A stretch of 47,627 nucleotides of DNA from Candidatus Latescibacterota bacterium (GTDB taxonomy: Bacteria; Latescibacterota; UBA2968; GCA-2709665): positions 1-47,627 of the forward strand of contig JAGWBX010000052.1 of assembly GCA_021295655.1 (NCBI GenBank). Direction: 5' to 3'. Below, piece by piece: positions 1 through 10,600 of the stretch (positions are counted from its first letter, which is position 1; each line of letters starts with the position of its first letter). A program made the position numbers and the translations under genes. The notes beneath the pieces were generated by a model. The model had not been told where the DNA came from, made no database searches, and was given only the letters and a program-made list of their open reading frames with translations.

Positions 1-145
1 TCACGTTGGACTTGGTCTGCCTGGCGTGCTCTGGCAGCTTTACCACGTACTCGCTCACTTGCATCGTCTGCAACTTGGCGGACGAAGCGCACGAGACCAC
101 GAGGTAGGCTGCAGCCAGGATGCACAATGCATTGATCTTCTTCAT
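1..145 (-). CDS. Lipoprotein-like protein, N-terminal fragment (runs off the left edge)
   Basis: Reading leftwards from an ATG at 145-143, the frame is open to the edge (48 codons). It starts with MKKINALC, a hydrophobic stretch, then LVVSC, which fits a lipobox with Cys at about residue 21, so the product is probably a secreted lipoprotein. The start is supported by GGAGGG at good spacing upstream of the ATG and by a perfect TATAAT at 166-171 on this strand; the -35 region is weak. The mature part seen (about 27 residues) is not recognisable, so the function is unknown. Confidence 0.6.
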   Translation of the reverse strand, partial: MKKINALCILAAAYLVVSCASSAKLQTMQVSEYVVKLPEHARQTKSNV

Positions 146-992
146 TAATTCCCTCCACTTGGTTAATTATAGCTTCACGATCTCTGAACTCCGTTCCAGT
201 TGTCCGATTACTTTCTCTCGTCTGCGATCTGTAATCTTGGCGTGGATATTACGGGGAGCGTTAAATCGTTGACACAATTGGAGTGCGGCGTATCGTACGG
301 ATGGTGTCTTTAAAGTAGCGATTTACGATGGGCCTTTGTCGTTGTCTGCTGCGAAGTCGACTAGCGACGCGACAGTCCGGTTCAATGAACCACAGAGGAT
401 TTTTGGACGAGTCAACATCACGCGGAACTCTCGCATTGCCGGATTTCATGAAGTTCACGATACCCGCCGTACCACGAAATGCATGTATGGCGCAATCGCG
501 AACAATCCAATCCATGCTTCGCTACACCGTTCCGCGCGTGTGGCTCCCGAATCCTTCTGTCGGGTTGCCGGGCCATGTCACTATCGCGTAGGGTATGCGA
601 GAAAGCCCTGCTTATTCGCCCCGGCAAAAGGAGCGACCCTTTACCGTAGGTTCAGGCTTTTTTATTCAGCAGGTGACCCGGCACCTCGGGCAGTCCTACG
701 GATAGTGACAGGGGAAGGATAATGATACGACGTCTGCAATGTCAAGTCTTTTTTTATTTGAGTTTATAGTGATTATAAGGGAAAAATTGCGTCAGTTTTT
801 GGCGAAAAATCTTGCATCGGTTCAGGACGAGCCAATTGTACTCTTGTTGCATGTGTCGAATCAAGCCTGTAAGGGCGTTTGAACGAGTGCCAACAGCCCC
901 GCGGCACACCGTGTATGGGAAGACGCCTCCGGTCGCGCCCCATGGGCATAACAACCGCCTTTTACCCTTGACATTCCATAGGCGAATCTTGC
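146..992. other. Spacer of about 850 bp without a recognisable gene
   Basis: Short ORFs occur on both strands but none shows a recognisable motif, a convincing start or sensible codon use. No tRNA-like or rRNA-like sequence was seen. Near the right end TTGACA at 968-973 with CATGAT at 992-997 (18-bp spacer) could be a weak promoter for the downstream hydrolase gene. Confidence 0.5.
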
Positions 993-1946
993 ATGATGAA
1001 AATCGCGGGTTCGCCTGGCGAAGGCGTACGTGCGGCGATAGGACTCACAAACTACATTCTCCGTCGGAATCGGGTGGTTTATACCAATCGAAAGGGTGAT
1101 TCGAGGACCGTCGGGGATATCCGCGTGACCGCGTTGGACGCCGGGCGGTTCAGTCTGGACGGGGGCACGATGTTCGGCGTGGTTCCCCGGTCGATCTGGA
1201 AAAAGAAGATCCCGCCGGACGGGCGGAACCGGATTCGACTCGGCCTGAACTGCCTGCTGGTGGAAACCGGAGCGGAGACGGTTCTGGTGGAAACCGGTAT
1301 CGGCGCCGCGAAGCTGTCGCCGAAATACAGGGACATATATGGAGCGGACCTGTCCCGCAGCGTGATCGACGCGCTGGCCGAGGCGGGCGTGGCGCCGGAG
1401 ACGGTGGATCGGGTGGTGCTCACCCATCTTCACATGGACCACGCGGGCGGGACGACGGTTCGCACGGAAGACGGATTTGAACCTGCGTTTCCGAACGCCC
1501 GGTACACGGTACAGCGACAGGAGTGGGAAGACGCCCTGGGCGCGGACCGGCAGACCGTTCGCGGGTACAACGCCGCGCCGGACCTGGTTCCGCTGGAACG
1601 CGCGGGCGTTCTGGAGCTAGTGGAGGGTGACGCGGAAGTCTGTCCCGGCGTGCGAACAATCCTGACGCCCGGACACACGAGAGCACATCAGTCGGTCCTT
1701 ATACATTCGGGAGGCGAGACGGTCTGTTTCATTGGAGACCTGGTCCCCACGAGACATCATGTGCACCCGGTTTACATCATGGCGTTCGACCTGTATCCAA
1801 GGCAGACGTTCAAGGTACGGCAACGGGTATTGAAACGGGCTGCCGGGGAGGGCTGGCTGATGGTGTGGCCGCACGATCCGGAGCAGGTCTGGGCATACAT
1901 CACGATTGACGACAGGGGTGAATTCATCCCGGTGGAGGAGCTTTGA
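993..1946 (+). CDS. MBL-fold metallo-hydrolase
   Basis: This is a Zn-dependent hydrolase of the metallo-beta-lactamase superfamily. The signature HLHMDHAGG lies near residue 145, followed by GHTRAH, FIGDLVPT and VWPHDP, which carry the remaining metal ligands expected for the family. The closest general type is the AttM/lactonase-like or uncharacterised MBL hydrolases; the substrate is unknown. At 317 aa it is slightly long, and the conserved part begins around residue 41 (VGDIRVTALD). The true start may therefore be the in-frame GTG at 1074 rather than the ATG at 993; neither has a strong ribosome site. A possible -10 element overlaps 993, which also argues for the later start. The stop is separated by one base from the next ATG, so the gene is probably translationally coupled to the hydroxyacid dehydrogenase. 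Confidence 0.85.
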   Translation: MMKIAGSPGEGVRAAIGLTNYILRRNRVVYTNRKGDSRTVGDIRVTALDAGRFSLDGGTMFGVVPRSIWKKKIPPDGRNRIRLGLNCLLVETGAETVLVETGIGAAKLSPKYRDIYGADLSRSVIDALAEAGVAPETVDRVVLTHLHMDHAGGTTVRTEDGFEPAFPNARYTVQRQEWEDALGADRQTVRGYNAAPDLVPLERAGVLELVEGDAEVCPGVRTILTPGHTRAHQSVLIHSGGETVCFIGDLVPTRHHVHPVYIMAFDLYPRQTFKVRQRVLKRAAGEGWLMVWPHDPEQVWAYITIDDRGEFIPVEEL

Positions 1947-1947
1947 G

Positions 1948-2910
1948 ATGGCGGTAAAAATGGTATTCTGGCCGGCGCTCAGCCCGGATTGGATTGGACG
2001 AATCCGCAATATCGGCGTGGAAACGCACGAAGCGGATTCCGAGGCGGCGGCGCTGGATCTGATCGGAGACGCGGACGCGTTTTATGGGCGCATGACGCCG
2101 GCGTTGCTGGCGGCGGGAAAGAATCTTCGATGGGTCCAGGCAACAAGCGCCGGACTGGACGGTTATTATTTTCCGGAATTACATGAAAGCGACGTCACCG
2201 TCACCAACTTGCGCGGGATCTACAGCGACGTCATTGCGGAGCACGTGTTTGCGCTGCTGCTTTCCCTGGCCCGAGGTCTTCCGGAATATTTCCGGAGCCA
2301 GTTGGAGGGTCGATGGGAGAAAAAGCCCGTACCGGTAATCCACGTGGCGGGCACCACCCTCGGCGTGCTGGGCCTGGGCGGCATCGGGCTGGCGGTTGCC
2401 GAACGGGGACACGCGTTCGGAATGCGCGTGCTCGCCCTGGATCCGGCCCCGAAAGCACGCCCGGATCACGTCGAACGGATATTCGGTGTGGACGAATTGC
2501 ACGAGATGCTGGCAGATGTGGATTTTTTCGTCATCTGCGCCCCGCACACCGGCGAGACCGACCGGATGATCGATGCCGAGGCGCTAAGGGCGATGAAACG
2601 GAGCGCCGTATTCATCAATATCGGACGGGGGAAGGTGGTGGACCTCGCCGCACTGACACGGGCGCTACAAAAGGGCGAACTGGCGGGCGCCGGGCTGGAT
2701 GTTTTCGAGGAAGAGCCGCTGGCGGAGGGGCACCCGCTCTGGGCGATGGAGAACGTGATGATCACGCCGCACGTTGCGGCGGACTCAGACCGCATCGAGG
2801 ATCGTCGGATCGGCCTGATCGCGGAAAACGTGCGGCGGTTCCGGGACGGCAGGGCGCTTTTGAACGTGGTGGATAACAGAAAGGGATACGTAGTTGCCCT
2901 GAATCAATAA
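1948..2910 (+). CDS. D-isomer-specific 2-hydroxyacid dehydrogenase
   Basis: NAD(P)-dependent oxidoreductase that interconverts 2-hydroxy acids and 2-keto acids in the cytoplasm. The 320-aa protein has the Rossmann motif LGLGGIG near residue 140 and the catalytic triad of the family: Arg in NIGRGKVVD (about 226), Glu in DVFEEEPL (about 253) and His in ITPHVAA (about 274). The start is the ATG at 1948, preceded by GGTGGAGGAG; a longer in-frame opening from 1906 would overlap the upstream gene and lacks a ribosome site. It overlaps functionally with the MBL gene, one base upstream, and is followed after 23 bp by the beta-helix gene, so the three probably form an operon. Exact substrate (glyoxylate, hydroxypyruvate or another) cannot be decided. 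Confidence 0.92.
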   Translation: MAVKMVFWPALSPDWIGRIRNIGVETHEADSEAAALDLIGDADAFYGRMTPALLAAGKNLRWVQATSAGLDGYYFPELHESDVTVTNLRGIYSDVIAEHVFALLLSLARGLPEYFRSQLEGRWEKKPVPVIHVAGTTLGVLGLGGIGLAVAERGHAFGMRVLALDPAPKARPDHVERIFGVDELHEMLADVDFFVICAPHTGETDRMIDAEALRAMKRSAVFINIGRGKVVDLAALTRALQKGELAGAGLDVFEEEPLAEGHPLWAMENVMITPHVAADSDRIEDRRIGLIAENVRRFRDGRALLNVVDNRKGYVVALNQ

Positions 2911-2933
2911 CGGCGCGGAAAAGGAGGCTTGCG

Positions 2934-3992
2934 ATGTTCGGCAGCGAAATGGAACGGTTGGGACAGACCTGGACTGAAATTGAAGGTGTAGCCTGCGGCG
3001 CACGTGCGGATGATCGCGGACCGATCGGCGGGGGCGAGGGATATAAGAACGCGGTATCGCCGCTCTCAAACCCCGTGTCCACACTGGACGACCTGCTGGA
3101 CGCCCTGGCGCAGGCGAAGCCCCGCGACGTGATCGGGGTGGATGGCCAGGCGGAGATCGACTGCACCGAACGGGTGTACATCGAGTCTCTCGTGCTGGAG
3201 ATTCCCGAGGGGGTTACCCTGGCAAGCAACCGTGGCGCGGACGGGTCCCCGGGCGGCCTGATCCTTTGCGACACGTTCGATACGAAACCCCTGATCCGGG
3301 TGAACGGTCCGGACGTCCGGGTAACGGGACTGCGCATAAGAGGCCCCAACCCAAAACGGTGCCTGGAGCACCACAACCGTTCGTTCCGCGAGGGCAGGGG
3401 ACACGAATATTACTATAAATTCCCTACGTCCGACGGAATTTCCACCAGACACGAGGGCCTGGAGGTAGACAATTGCGAACTGGCGGGCTGGAGCCACGCC
3501 GCGGTTCACCTTATGTCCGGCGACGGGCATCACATCCACCACAACTTCATCCACCACAACCAGTATAACGGTCTGGGTTACGGTGTCAGTCACGATGAGG
3601 CATTCTCGCTGATCGAGTACAACCGGTTCGACTACAACCGGCACTCGCTGGCGGGAACCGGCAGATCGGGCAGCGGATACGAAGCGCGGCACAACGTGGA
3701 AATCGGGGAGTCGCTGAGCCATTGCTTCGATATGCACGGCGGGAGGGACCGGAAGGACGGGACCGACGTCGCCGGTACGTGGATGAAGGTGCATCACAAC
3801 ACCTTCCGCTGCCCGAAAACGGCGGTGGTCGTGCGGGGTGTCCCTGAAGAGGGCGTGGATATCCACCATAACTGGCTCTACCAGCGACCGGACGAACTGT
3901 CGGTGCGGTCCGACGGACGGACCCGAATCCGGAACAACGCCTACGGGCTCAGCGATCCGGTCCTGGTCGCAAATGCCGATGCGGGTTCCTGA
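2934..3992 (+). CDS. Right-handed parallel beta-helix protein
   Basis: The 352-aa protein shows the repetitive pattern of right-handed beta-helix (pectate-lyase-like) proteins. Motifs such as NCELAG, DGHHIHHNFIHHN, EYNRFDYNRH, VHHNTF, IHHNWLY and RNNAYG are spaced at about 20-25 residues. It is rich in His and Asn in the helix turns. Such folds are found in polysaccharide lyases, glycoside hydrolases and epimerases. No signal peptide is visible, so a cytoplasmic role, or secretion by another route, is possible. The ATG at 2934 has an AAGGAGG site just upstream. It is third in the cluster after the MBL hydrolase and hydroxyacid dehydrogenase, suggesting carbohydrate or sugar-acid metabolism. 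The specific activity is unknown. Confidence 0.8.
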   Translation: MFGSEMERLGQTWTEIEGVACGARADDRGPIGGGEGYKNAVSPLSNPVSTLDDLLDALAQAKPRDVIGVDGQAEIDCTERVYIESLVLEIPEGVTLASNRGADGSPGGLILCDTFDTKPLIRVNGPDVRVTGLRIRGPNPKRCLEHHNRSFREGRGHEYYYKFPTSDGISTRHEGLEVDNCELAGWSHAAVHLMSGDGHHIHHNFIHHNQYNGLGYGVSHDEAFSLIEYNRFDYNRHSLAGTGRSGSGYEARHNVEIGESLSHCFDMHGGRDRKDGTDVAGTWMKVHHNTFRCPKTAVVVRGVPEEGVDIHHNWLYQRPDELSVRSDGRTRIRNNAYGLSDPVLVANADAGS

Positions 3993-4152
3993 ATAAATCC
4001 TTCGTTGTCCTGCACGGCAGCCCTCTTCCTCCTCACGACGGCCGTACCGCGTGGAAACTCGCCCACCGTCTGTACCCGCCGCGTTGTCCGATGTCCTGCC
4101 GGGCCCACCGTCACCGGCGCCCGGCTTGCGGTTTCTCTTCCGGAGTTTCGAG

Positions 4153-5166
4153 ATGTCGCCGCTTCTTCGCGTTGCATTTGCATTCATGGTTCCGATTCTG
4201 CTGGTGCTGGGCGGCACGCTGGGCTACGTGTGGATTGAGGGATGGAATTTATGGGAAAGTCTGTACATGACGGTAATTACGATTACAACCGTCGGCTACG
4301 GCGAGGTACATCCGCTTTCGCCGACGGGCCAGCGATTCACGATTCTGCTTCTGATGTTCAGCATTATTGCCGTGGGATATTCGGTGACAACCGTCATCAG
4401 TTTCGTTTTCGAAGGTCAGATTGTCCATGCAATGCGGGGGCGCAGAATGAAACGGCTGGTCTCAAACCTGAAAGATCACTACATCATCTGTGGCGGCGGG
4501 GTGGTCGGCAAGGAGGTCGCACAGGAACTGAAGCAGGCGGGTATGCCTTTCGTGATCGTGGACAAGGATCCCGCACGCTCTGAATTGGGCCGGGACGAAA
4601 CGGTCCTGTTCGTGGCGGGCCACGCTGAGGACGACGAGGTGCTGGTCGAAGCCGGCATCCATAAGGCAAAGGGTCTGATCGCCGTACTGAGGGAGGACGC
4701 GCTTAATGTATTCGTGGTGCTTTCCGCGCGGCAGGCGAATCCGGATTTGACGATTGTCGCGCGGTCGGCCGAGGAGCGGACCATTGGAAAGCTGATGACG
4801 GCAGGTGCGGACCGGGTGATGTCTCCCTATCAGTTGGCGGGGCGGAGAATCGCGTCGGTGCTCCTGCGGCCGTCAATCGTGGATTTTCTCGACGTCGTCG
4901 TGGGCGAGGGCGATGCGGCGATGCGGCTGGAGCAGTTCCACGTGGGCGAGGGATCGCCTCTGGCGGGCAAACAACTGAAGGAGACCGATATCGGGCAGCG
5001 GACCGGGGCGATTGTTGTGGGAATACAGGGGCCGGACGGAAAGCCGCGTGTCGTTCCGGCAGCCTCGGCCGGGCTGGCTGGCGTTACGATTCAAACGGAC
5101 GACGTGCTCATCGCACTGGGCAGCGACGGACAACTGAACGCGTTGAAGGAAATATCCGAGCACTAA
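4153..5166 (+). CDS. Potassium channel with TrkA-N (RCK) and TrkA-C domains
   Basis: A 337-aa ion channel subunit. Residues 1-100 hold two membrane segments around a pore helix and the K+ selectivity filter TVGYGE. Residues about 110-235 are an RCK/TrkA-N Rossmann domain (IICGGGVVGKEVAQEL, then an acidic VDKDP at the end of the second strand), and residues about 250-335 are a TrkA-C domain. This is the architecture of MthK-like/YugO-like channels gated by ligand binding to the RCK ring. The ATG at 4153 has GGAG nine bases upstream and gives the usual family length; an upstream in-frame GTG at 4051 would add a Pro-rich leader with no sign of conservation. It stands alone between the sugar-type operon and the deacetylase-like gene. 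Confidence 0.92.
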   Translation: MSPLLRVAFAFMVPILLVLGGTLGYVWIEGWNLWESLYMTVITITTVGYGEVHPLSPTGQRFTILLLMFSIIAVGYSVTTVISFVFEGQIVHAMRGRRMKRLVSNLKDHYIICGGGVVGKEVAQELKQAGMPFVIVDKDPARSELGRDETVLFVAGHAEDDEVLVEAGIHKAKGLIAVLREDALNVFVVLSARQANPDLTIVARSAEERTIGKLMTAGADRVMSPYQLAGRRIASVLLRPSIVDFLDVVVGEGDAAMRLEQFHVGEGSPLAGKQLKETDIGQRTGAIVVGIQGPDGKPRVVPAASAGLAGVTIQTDDVLIALGSDGQLNALKEISEH

Positions 5167-5290
5167 TGAAGATTCATTGCTGAGGAATCTTGGATGGCCG
5201 CCAGATTTCATTCCTGATCACGTGTGCATGCGCAACGGGTCGCCGCGAAAAACAGTTCGGGCGACCCTTTCTCAAATTAGGAGAACATCC

Positions 5291-6979
5291 ATGAGCCTTC
5301 CATTGTGCGTCGTTACGGACCCGGATGGACAGACGGCGCCGGACGGATCGCGGTACTACGCCGGATATTACATTCGCGAAATCCTCTCACACGCGGGCAT
5401 TCGCTATGACGAGGTCGAGCGTCCCCTGGATGCCCTGGATGGGTATCGCGTGGTCCTGCTGCCCTGGCATATGCCGCTATCGGTGTCGGAGCGAACGCTG
5501 CTTGACGGATTCGTGGAATCGGGCGGCGCATTGATCGGCCTGGGAGGCATGTCGGGACTGGATGACGTATTTGGCGCGGTCGACAGGGGCGAGATGGCGG
5601 ACGGATACGTGCAGGTGACGGCGAAGGACCACCCTGTGACGGCAGGGTTCAGGAGCAGCCTGCATTGTTTCGGCGGCCGGCGAATCAAGGCCGTGGACGG
5701 GACGGCCCTGGCGAGGGTCATTGGCGCCAGCGACGGGGTGGTGGCGCATCGGCCTGGCAATGGCATCGCGATCGCCGTGGGTCCTGACGTGGTCCGGACG
5801 ATCGTGCATATCCAGCAGGGCCTCCCCATTCCCCCCGCGATAGGTCCCACGCGGATCGACGTGATCCAGGGGCTGGCGCTGGACCTGGACCGCGACCGGT
5901 CGCCCGTGCCCGGCGAGGAGGAGAACCTGGTCTTCCTGGAGCCGATAGCGGACGAGTTTCGCGAACTCATCATCAAGGCCGTCCTCTACGCCTGCCAGGA
6001 GGTTGGCGTCTCTCTGCCCGTCCTCTGGTACTGGCCGGACAACCTGCCCGCCATCGCGCACATGTCCCACGACTCGGACGGCGGAGACGAATCGCTGGGC
6101 TGGTCGCTATTGCAGCTGACGCAGGAGGCGGACATCAACACGACGTGGTGCATCATGGCCGGGCACTATCAGCCGGAATTCTACCGCGACATCCAGGACT
6201 ACGGTTCGGAAGTGGCCCTGCACTACGACGCCCAGACCTGGCAGACGGCGTCGGACGACCAGAAGCCGGCCACCGCCCATCTGAAGTGGGGATATGAAGC
6301 GTTGGCCGGACAATTGAGAACGGTCACGGAAGCGGCAGGACGGCCGGTCACCACCAACAAGAACCATACGCTGCGCTGGCAGGGCCGGCTGGCGTTCTTC
6401 CGCTGGTGCGAACGCCTGGGCATCACCCTGGAGCAGAGCCGGGGGCCGAATACGCCCTATACCAACGGGTTTCCGTTCGGGGGGTGCCACCCCTGGTTTC
6501 CGATTGACGACGAATCGCCCGGAGGGCCGTCGATCGACGTGCTGGAAGTCAACCTGACCGTACAGGATATTCATAAACGGTGCTCCACCCGCCTGGCGCA
6601 CTGTTTCGCGGACCGGGCGTTCCAGCACCACGGCATCGCCCATTTTCTCTTTCATCCCGCCCACGTTTGGGAACCGGCCGTTCGCGGCGGGCTCCGGGAA
6701 ATCGTCGGGTACACCAGGGATAAGGGCATGCCGTGGTGGACGGCGGCCCGGATCGACGCGTGGGAACGCGCGCGGCGCACCGTGCGGTTCGCGGTTCGCG
6801 AGAACGGCGCCTGGGAGGTATCCGCCCACTCACACTTGAAGGGCGCGACGGTGCTGCTCCTGGAACCGGACGGCGAAAGCACCTCCCGCGGCGAGGCCGT
6901 GGAGCGATACGGCTTTAAGTTCCGCGCCGTCACCATGGATCTGGAAGGCGGGAAGAAAGTGGAAATACCTAAGGTCTGA
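5291..6979 (+). CDS. Amidotransferase-like plus polysaccharide-deacetylase-like protein
   Basis: A 562-aa protein with two parts. Residues about 1-180 look like a class I glutamine-amidotransferase/ThuA-like flavodoxin fold (VVLLPWHMPLS, SGGALIGLGGMSG). Residues about 250-500 resemble a NodB/polysaccharide-deacetylase domain: HMSHDSDGGDES carries the His/Asp metal-site pattern near residue 257, and later strands contain EVALHYD and HFLFHPAHVW. A C-terminal beta segment follows. The second in-frame opening (5177) is less likely because the ATG at 5291 has AGGAGA just upstream. No signal peptide is seen. A role in glycan or amino-sugar metabolism is inferred from the fold only; the enzyme could instead be non-catalytic. 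Confidence 0.65.
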   Translation: MSLPLCVVTDPDGQTAPDGSRYYAGYYIREILSHAGIRYDEVERPLDALDGYRVVLLPWHMPLSVSERTLLDGFVESGGALIGLGGMSGLDDVFGAVDRGEMADGYVQVTAKDHPVTAGFRSSLHCFGGRRIKAVDGTALARVIGASDGVVAHRPGNGIAIAVGPDVVRTIVHIQQGLPIPPAIGPTRIDVIQGLALDLDRDRSPVPGEEENLVFLEPIADEFRELIIKAVLYACQEVGVSLPVLWYWPDNLPAIAHMSHDSDGGDESLGWSLLQLTQEADINTTWCIMAGHYQPEFYRDIQDYGSEVALHYDAQTWQTASDDQKPATAHLKWGYEALAGQLRTVTEAAGRPVTTNKNHTLRWQGRLAFFRWCERLGITLEQSRGPNTPYTNGFPFGGCHPWFPIDDESPGGPSIDVLEVNLTVQDIHKRCSTRLAHCFADRAFQHHGIAHFLFHPAHVWEPAVRGGLREIVGYTRDKGMPWWTAARIDAWERARRTVRFAVRENGAWEVSAHSHLKGATVLLLEPDGESTSRGEAVERYGFKFRAVTMDLEGGKKVEIPKV

Positions 6980-7616
6980 CGACCGGCAGATGGTTTTTCA
7001 AACGGAAAAAGCGAGATTTGCAACCCGGCGGTGAATTGAAAGCCGGAGAACACGTACTGAAATAAGGATTCCTCACCAGATTCGATAGCGATTTCGGCTT
7101 CCTCGATACCTCTCACTCGCGCTGTTTCCGCCTCCCTGATCTTACCACCCTCCTGCATCAAATCTCACGTAATTCGACACGCCTGGATCCGGACCTCGCC
7201 ACGTGGCACAACGCGCACAAGAATCCGTTCAGAACGCTGAACGACTCAGGCTGCATTGGCGATCCCATTCCGAAGCCAAAACCTCGCAAACCCTTCACTT
7301 GCAGAACGACACCGATTGTCTCACCCTGAAAATGGACGACGAAACCGTCTCGCCAACATGAGCACACCGGGGTATGAGATACCGTTATGTGAACAGGTCT
7401 AACAGGGCGCCTTGACATAATACATCGAACTCTCTAACTTTGGGTATAATTTTCTCTTTAGTTGAATCGGTGGGCCCGGCCAATTTCGTGGCGGCGATGG
7501 CAGGAATTGCAGTCTCGGCACACGTGTTGGCGCTGGTCCAGGATGTGCCGAAGCAAGAAACGCTACCCGGTTCTTGTCGCCTCCTTTGATTCAATAAATG
7601 CCAGGCGGGAAACGCG
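6980..7616. other. Spacer of about 640 bp before the GWxTD gene
   Basis: No gene is supported here. Reverse-strand openings read through it but lack motifs and starts. A TTGACA at 7412-7417 and a perfect TATAAT at 7445-7450 lie in it, but they are 27 bp apart. If TATAAT is used, its -35 is poor; if TTGACA is used, its -10 would be TAACTT at 7435-7440. Either would serve the large gene at 7617. Confidence 0.4.
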
Positions 7617-10600
7617 ATGAAGTGGATTACGAAAACTCTTCTGCTATGTGCATCCTGCGTTCCGGCAATGCCGTGCCTCGTGGAGGCCGGGGATCGTGGG
7701 TATCTCGCTGCTACGTCGCGGTTTCAGGACTCGGCTTATGTTGTCGGACGCGGCGAGGGGCCAATTTCGTTAACGGAAATATGGGTCCTTTCCGCGGGCG
7801 ACGATAAGATCAGGAAACTCAGAGTCTTTCCTGGTGAACCCGGCACCGTCTATTTTTCCCCGAACGGAGAAGATCTGATCTATTTGGAGCGAAGCTTGCG
7901 GCATGAAGCCTGGGGTTCAGCGTTTTACGGTGGACAATCCTTGCCTGTCGCAACCAACAGGATCTGGAGGGTGAGCCTGGACGGCACTAAAGAGGACTTG
8001 TGGCCTCTATCCGAAGACTTTCAACCTGAATTGATCGCGCTCTCGCCGCTTGGACGGTCACTTGCAATTATCGGGTATCGGGGAGATAAATTCGTCAAAG
8101 CAGACTACGGCCTCTGGATCGCTGACGATCTCGGCGGTGTCAGGCTTCTGCACTCAGGCAACGTAGGGGGCCCCGTAGAATGGTCGGCTGATGGAACGGC
8201 AATATTCTGTCGCGGCGACGATGGGCCGATGTGGATCCGTGTTAATGTGAACACCGGGAAAATTGATCACACAGAAATCACAAAAGACAATTCCGCGAAT
8301 GTCAAACCGGATCAGGATTCGACGTCGGAGGTACAATCTACTGCTGCTTTGCACGAGACAGACGATGCAGATGGGGTTCTGGGCCTGATCGGATCCGGTC
8401 TGGACCTGTACATTCGCGGCAAGAATGCGCTGCACAGAGGAAACGACGTGAGCGCGAAGGAATTGTTCAAACAAGCCCGGCGTGCATTCAAGAATCTTTA
8501 CGAGCAGGCCTCGAGTTACCGACTATCGAGCGAGAGTTGCGTGCGGTATACCGAAGCCTGTGAGTTTTGGATCGAGGCAGACAGAAACACAATCCACCGG
8601 CACAACTGTCAGGAGCGGGTGACCGGCTTGCTCCGGCTCATTCGTGAATTCAAGCGCGCAGGGAACGGCAGCGGACCTGCGGACCTTCGCGAATTGCATC
8701 AGTGGGCGACGAACAGAATTGATGCAGAAACGCCACCCGGTAACGAACGGGAAGACTGGCAAGCGATCCTTGACGTGCTCTTCTCCTGTCCGGCCAACCG
8801 TGAATACGCATTTCTCAGCGACTACCTGTATCAGCATGAAGGTTTGCCGGGTGCGCCTCCCGTGGCCTGTTTCTGGCACCGAGGCAAGCAGATCGACGGA
8901 GTCGCCAGTCAAGACGACGGCCGGACCACGGTTTCAACTATACAAGCGGCGAGAGTGGACAGCCTGGCGTCGAGCGGTCGGCGCGCGATGGACGCTGATA
9001 GGTTGGACCGGGCACGGCTGAAATTTCGGATCGTCGCGCGCCAGCGCCCGAAGGATCCCGATCCATATATCCATCTCGGTCACATTCTCTTGAAATTGAA
9101 GCGATTCAAGGAATCGAAGGATGCGTTTCACCGAGCTCTGAGACTGGGAAGTAAGGCGAAGGCGCACTATGGTCTGGGTATGCTTTACAAGACGTGGCCG
9201 ATGCAGCGACACTTTGCAATCCACCATTTCACGGAAGCGTTGATCAGAGATCAGCAGTTCGTAGATGCCCGGTATCAGATGGCTAGAGTGCGATATGATA
9301 TGAAAGAACGTGATGCCGAATTGGAAGCAAAAAGAGTACTGGAATTGGACCCCGAGCATGCCGGAGCGTTTTTGCTGATTGCAGACTACTATTTGAACCT
9401 TTCGTGGGAATTCGAGAAGGCCGTAGTATGGTATACGAAATATCTCGCGCTTCGGCCGGAAGACGCGGGCGCCCAACGCAGCCTTGGCATTGCATACTTG
9501 AAAGTTAGAGATTATTCCAAGATAATGAGTCACCTGTTCGACTTCGTCCAAAGGCATCCGGATTCGATCGAGCTAATGCCCGTCGTTGCTATTTCTGCCA
9601 TCAAGCAGGACAGTCTGGACATGGCAATGCGGTTCTTCGAGGATTATATTTCCAAGCTTTCTCCGGATGAGAAAAGACTGTACGAGGATATAACGCACAT
9701 TGCGTCACGCGAGCAACTAAAGGCCCTTGGCGAAGCCGAGGGTACCGATCATGCAGACTATTTGGAGCGCTTCTGGAATTCCAAGGATCCGGATCTGTCA
9801 ACGTCCGTTAACGAACGTCTGCTGGAACACTACAGAAGGGTCTGGTACGCGCTCACGGATTTCTCAAAAGGCAAGAAACCCTGGGATGCGCGAGGTGAAG
9901 TCTATATTCGGTTCGGGGAACCCGACCATAGGTCAAGATCGGACGAACCCAACTTCAAGCAGAGCCTGGAAGTACAGCGGGTTAAGGAGCGACTCGCCTT
10001 GGATATCTACAAGGGCGACGTTGGGGCGCACGCGTTTGTCGGACCCGTATATCCCGTACGTAGCCTCAAACAACTGGATGGCGCGTGGTATGAACTGAGA
10101 GACATCAATATCGAGAACGCATCGGCATCGTCCGGTGGGAACGAGCCAGGCGACGTTGCCATTGATGATGCGGGGGGTGGCGCAGAGGTCGGCTCGGATA
10201 TCTCGGGAACAGGCACTTCTGTTGATGAAGGTGTTACGACACCGTCAGCAGCCCCTAATGACGACATCCGCATAGGTATTTTGCCAATGGACGAACGGCT
10301 GGGATTCGGTGATTATCATCCGGTTACGACAGGGGACGATCCAAGCACAGTGCCCTGGGAGACGTGGATCTATGTCGACGTGGGAGGAGGCATTGAAATC
10401 ACCTTTACGGACGAAATCGGTTCCGGAACATATGACTATGCTCCGATACCCCCGAACCAGGGAGGTATTTCGATTCGACAGACCGCTTCGTTGAGCACCC
10501 ATTCTCCACGATCCGTCTTCCAGCGAGCGTCGACGGTCACTCCAGATTTCTATACCCCCGAAGACGAGAGACCGCCTCTCGATTTCCATTATTCGCTGGC

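Noticed and set aside
261-515. 84-codon reverse ORF and overlapping forward ORFs in the left spacer
   Set aside because: Several overlapping frames of similar length, none with recognisable residues or a start signal.
7412-7450. TTGACA and TATAAT as one promoter
   Set aside because: The spacing is 27 bp, too far for sigma-70.
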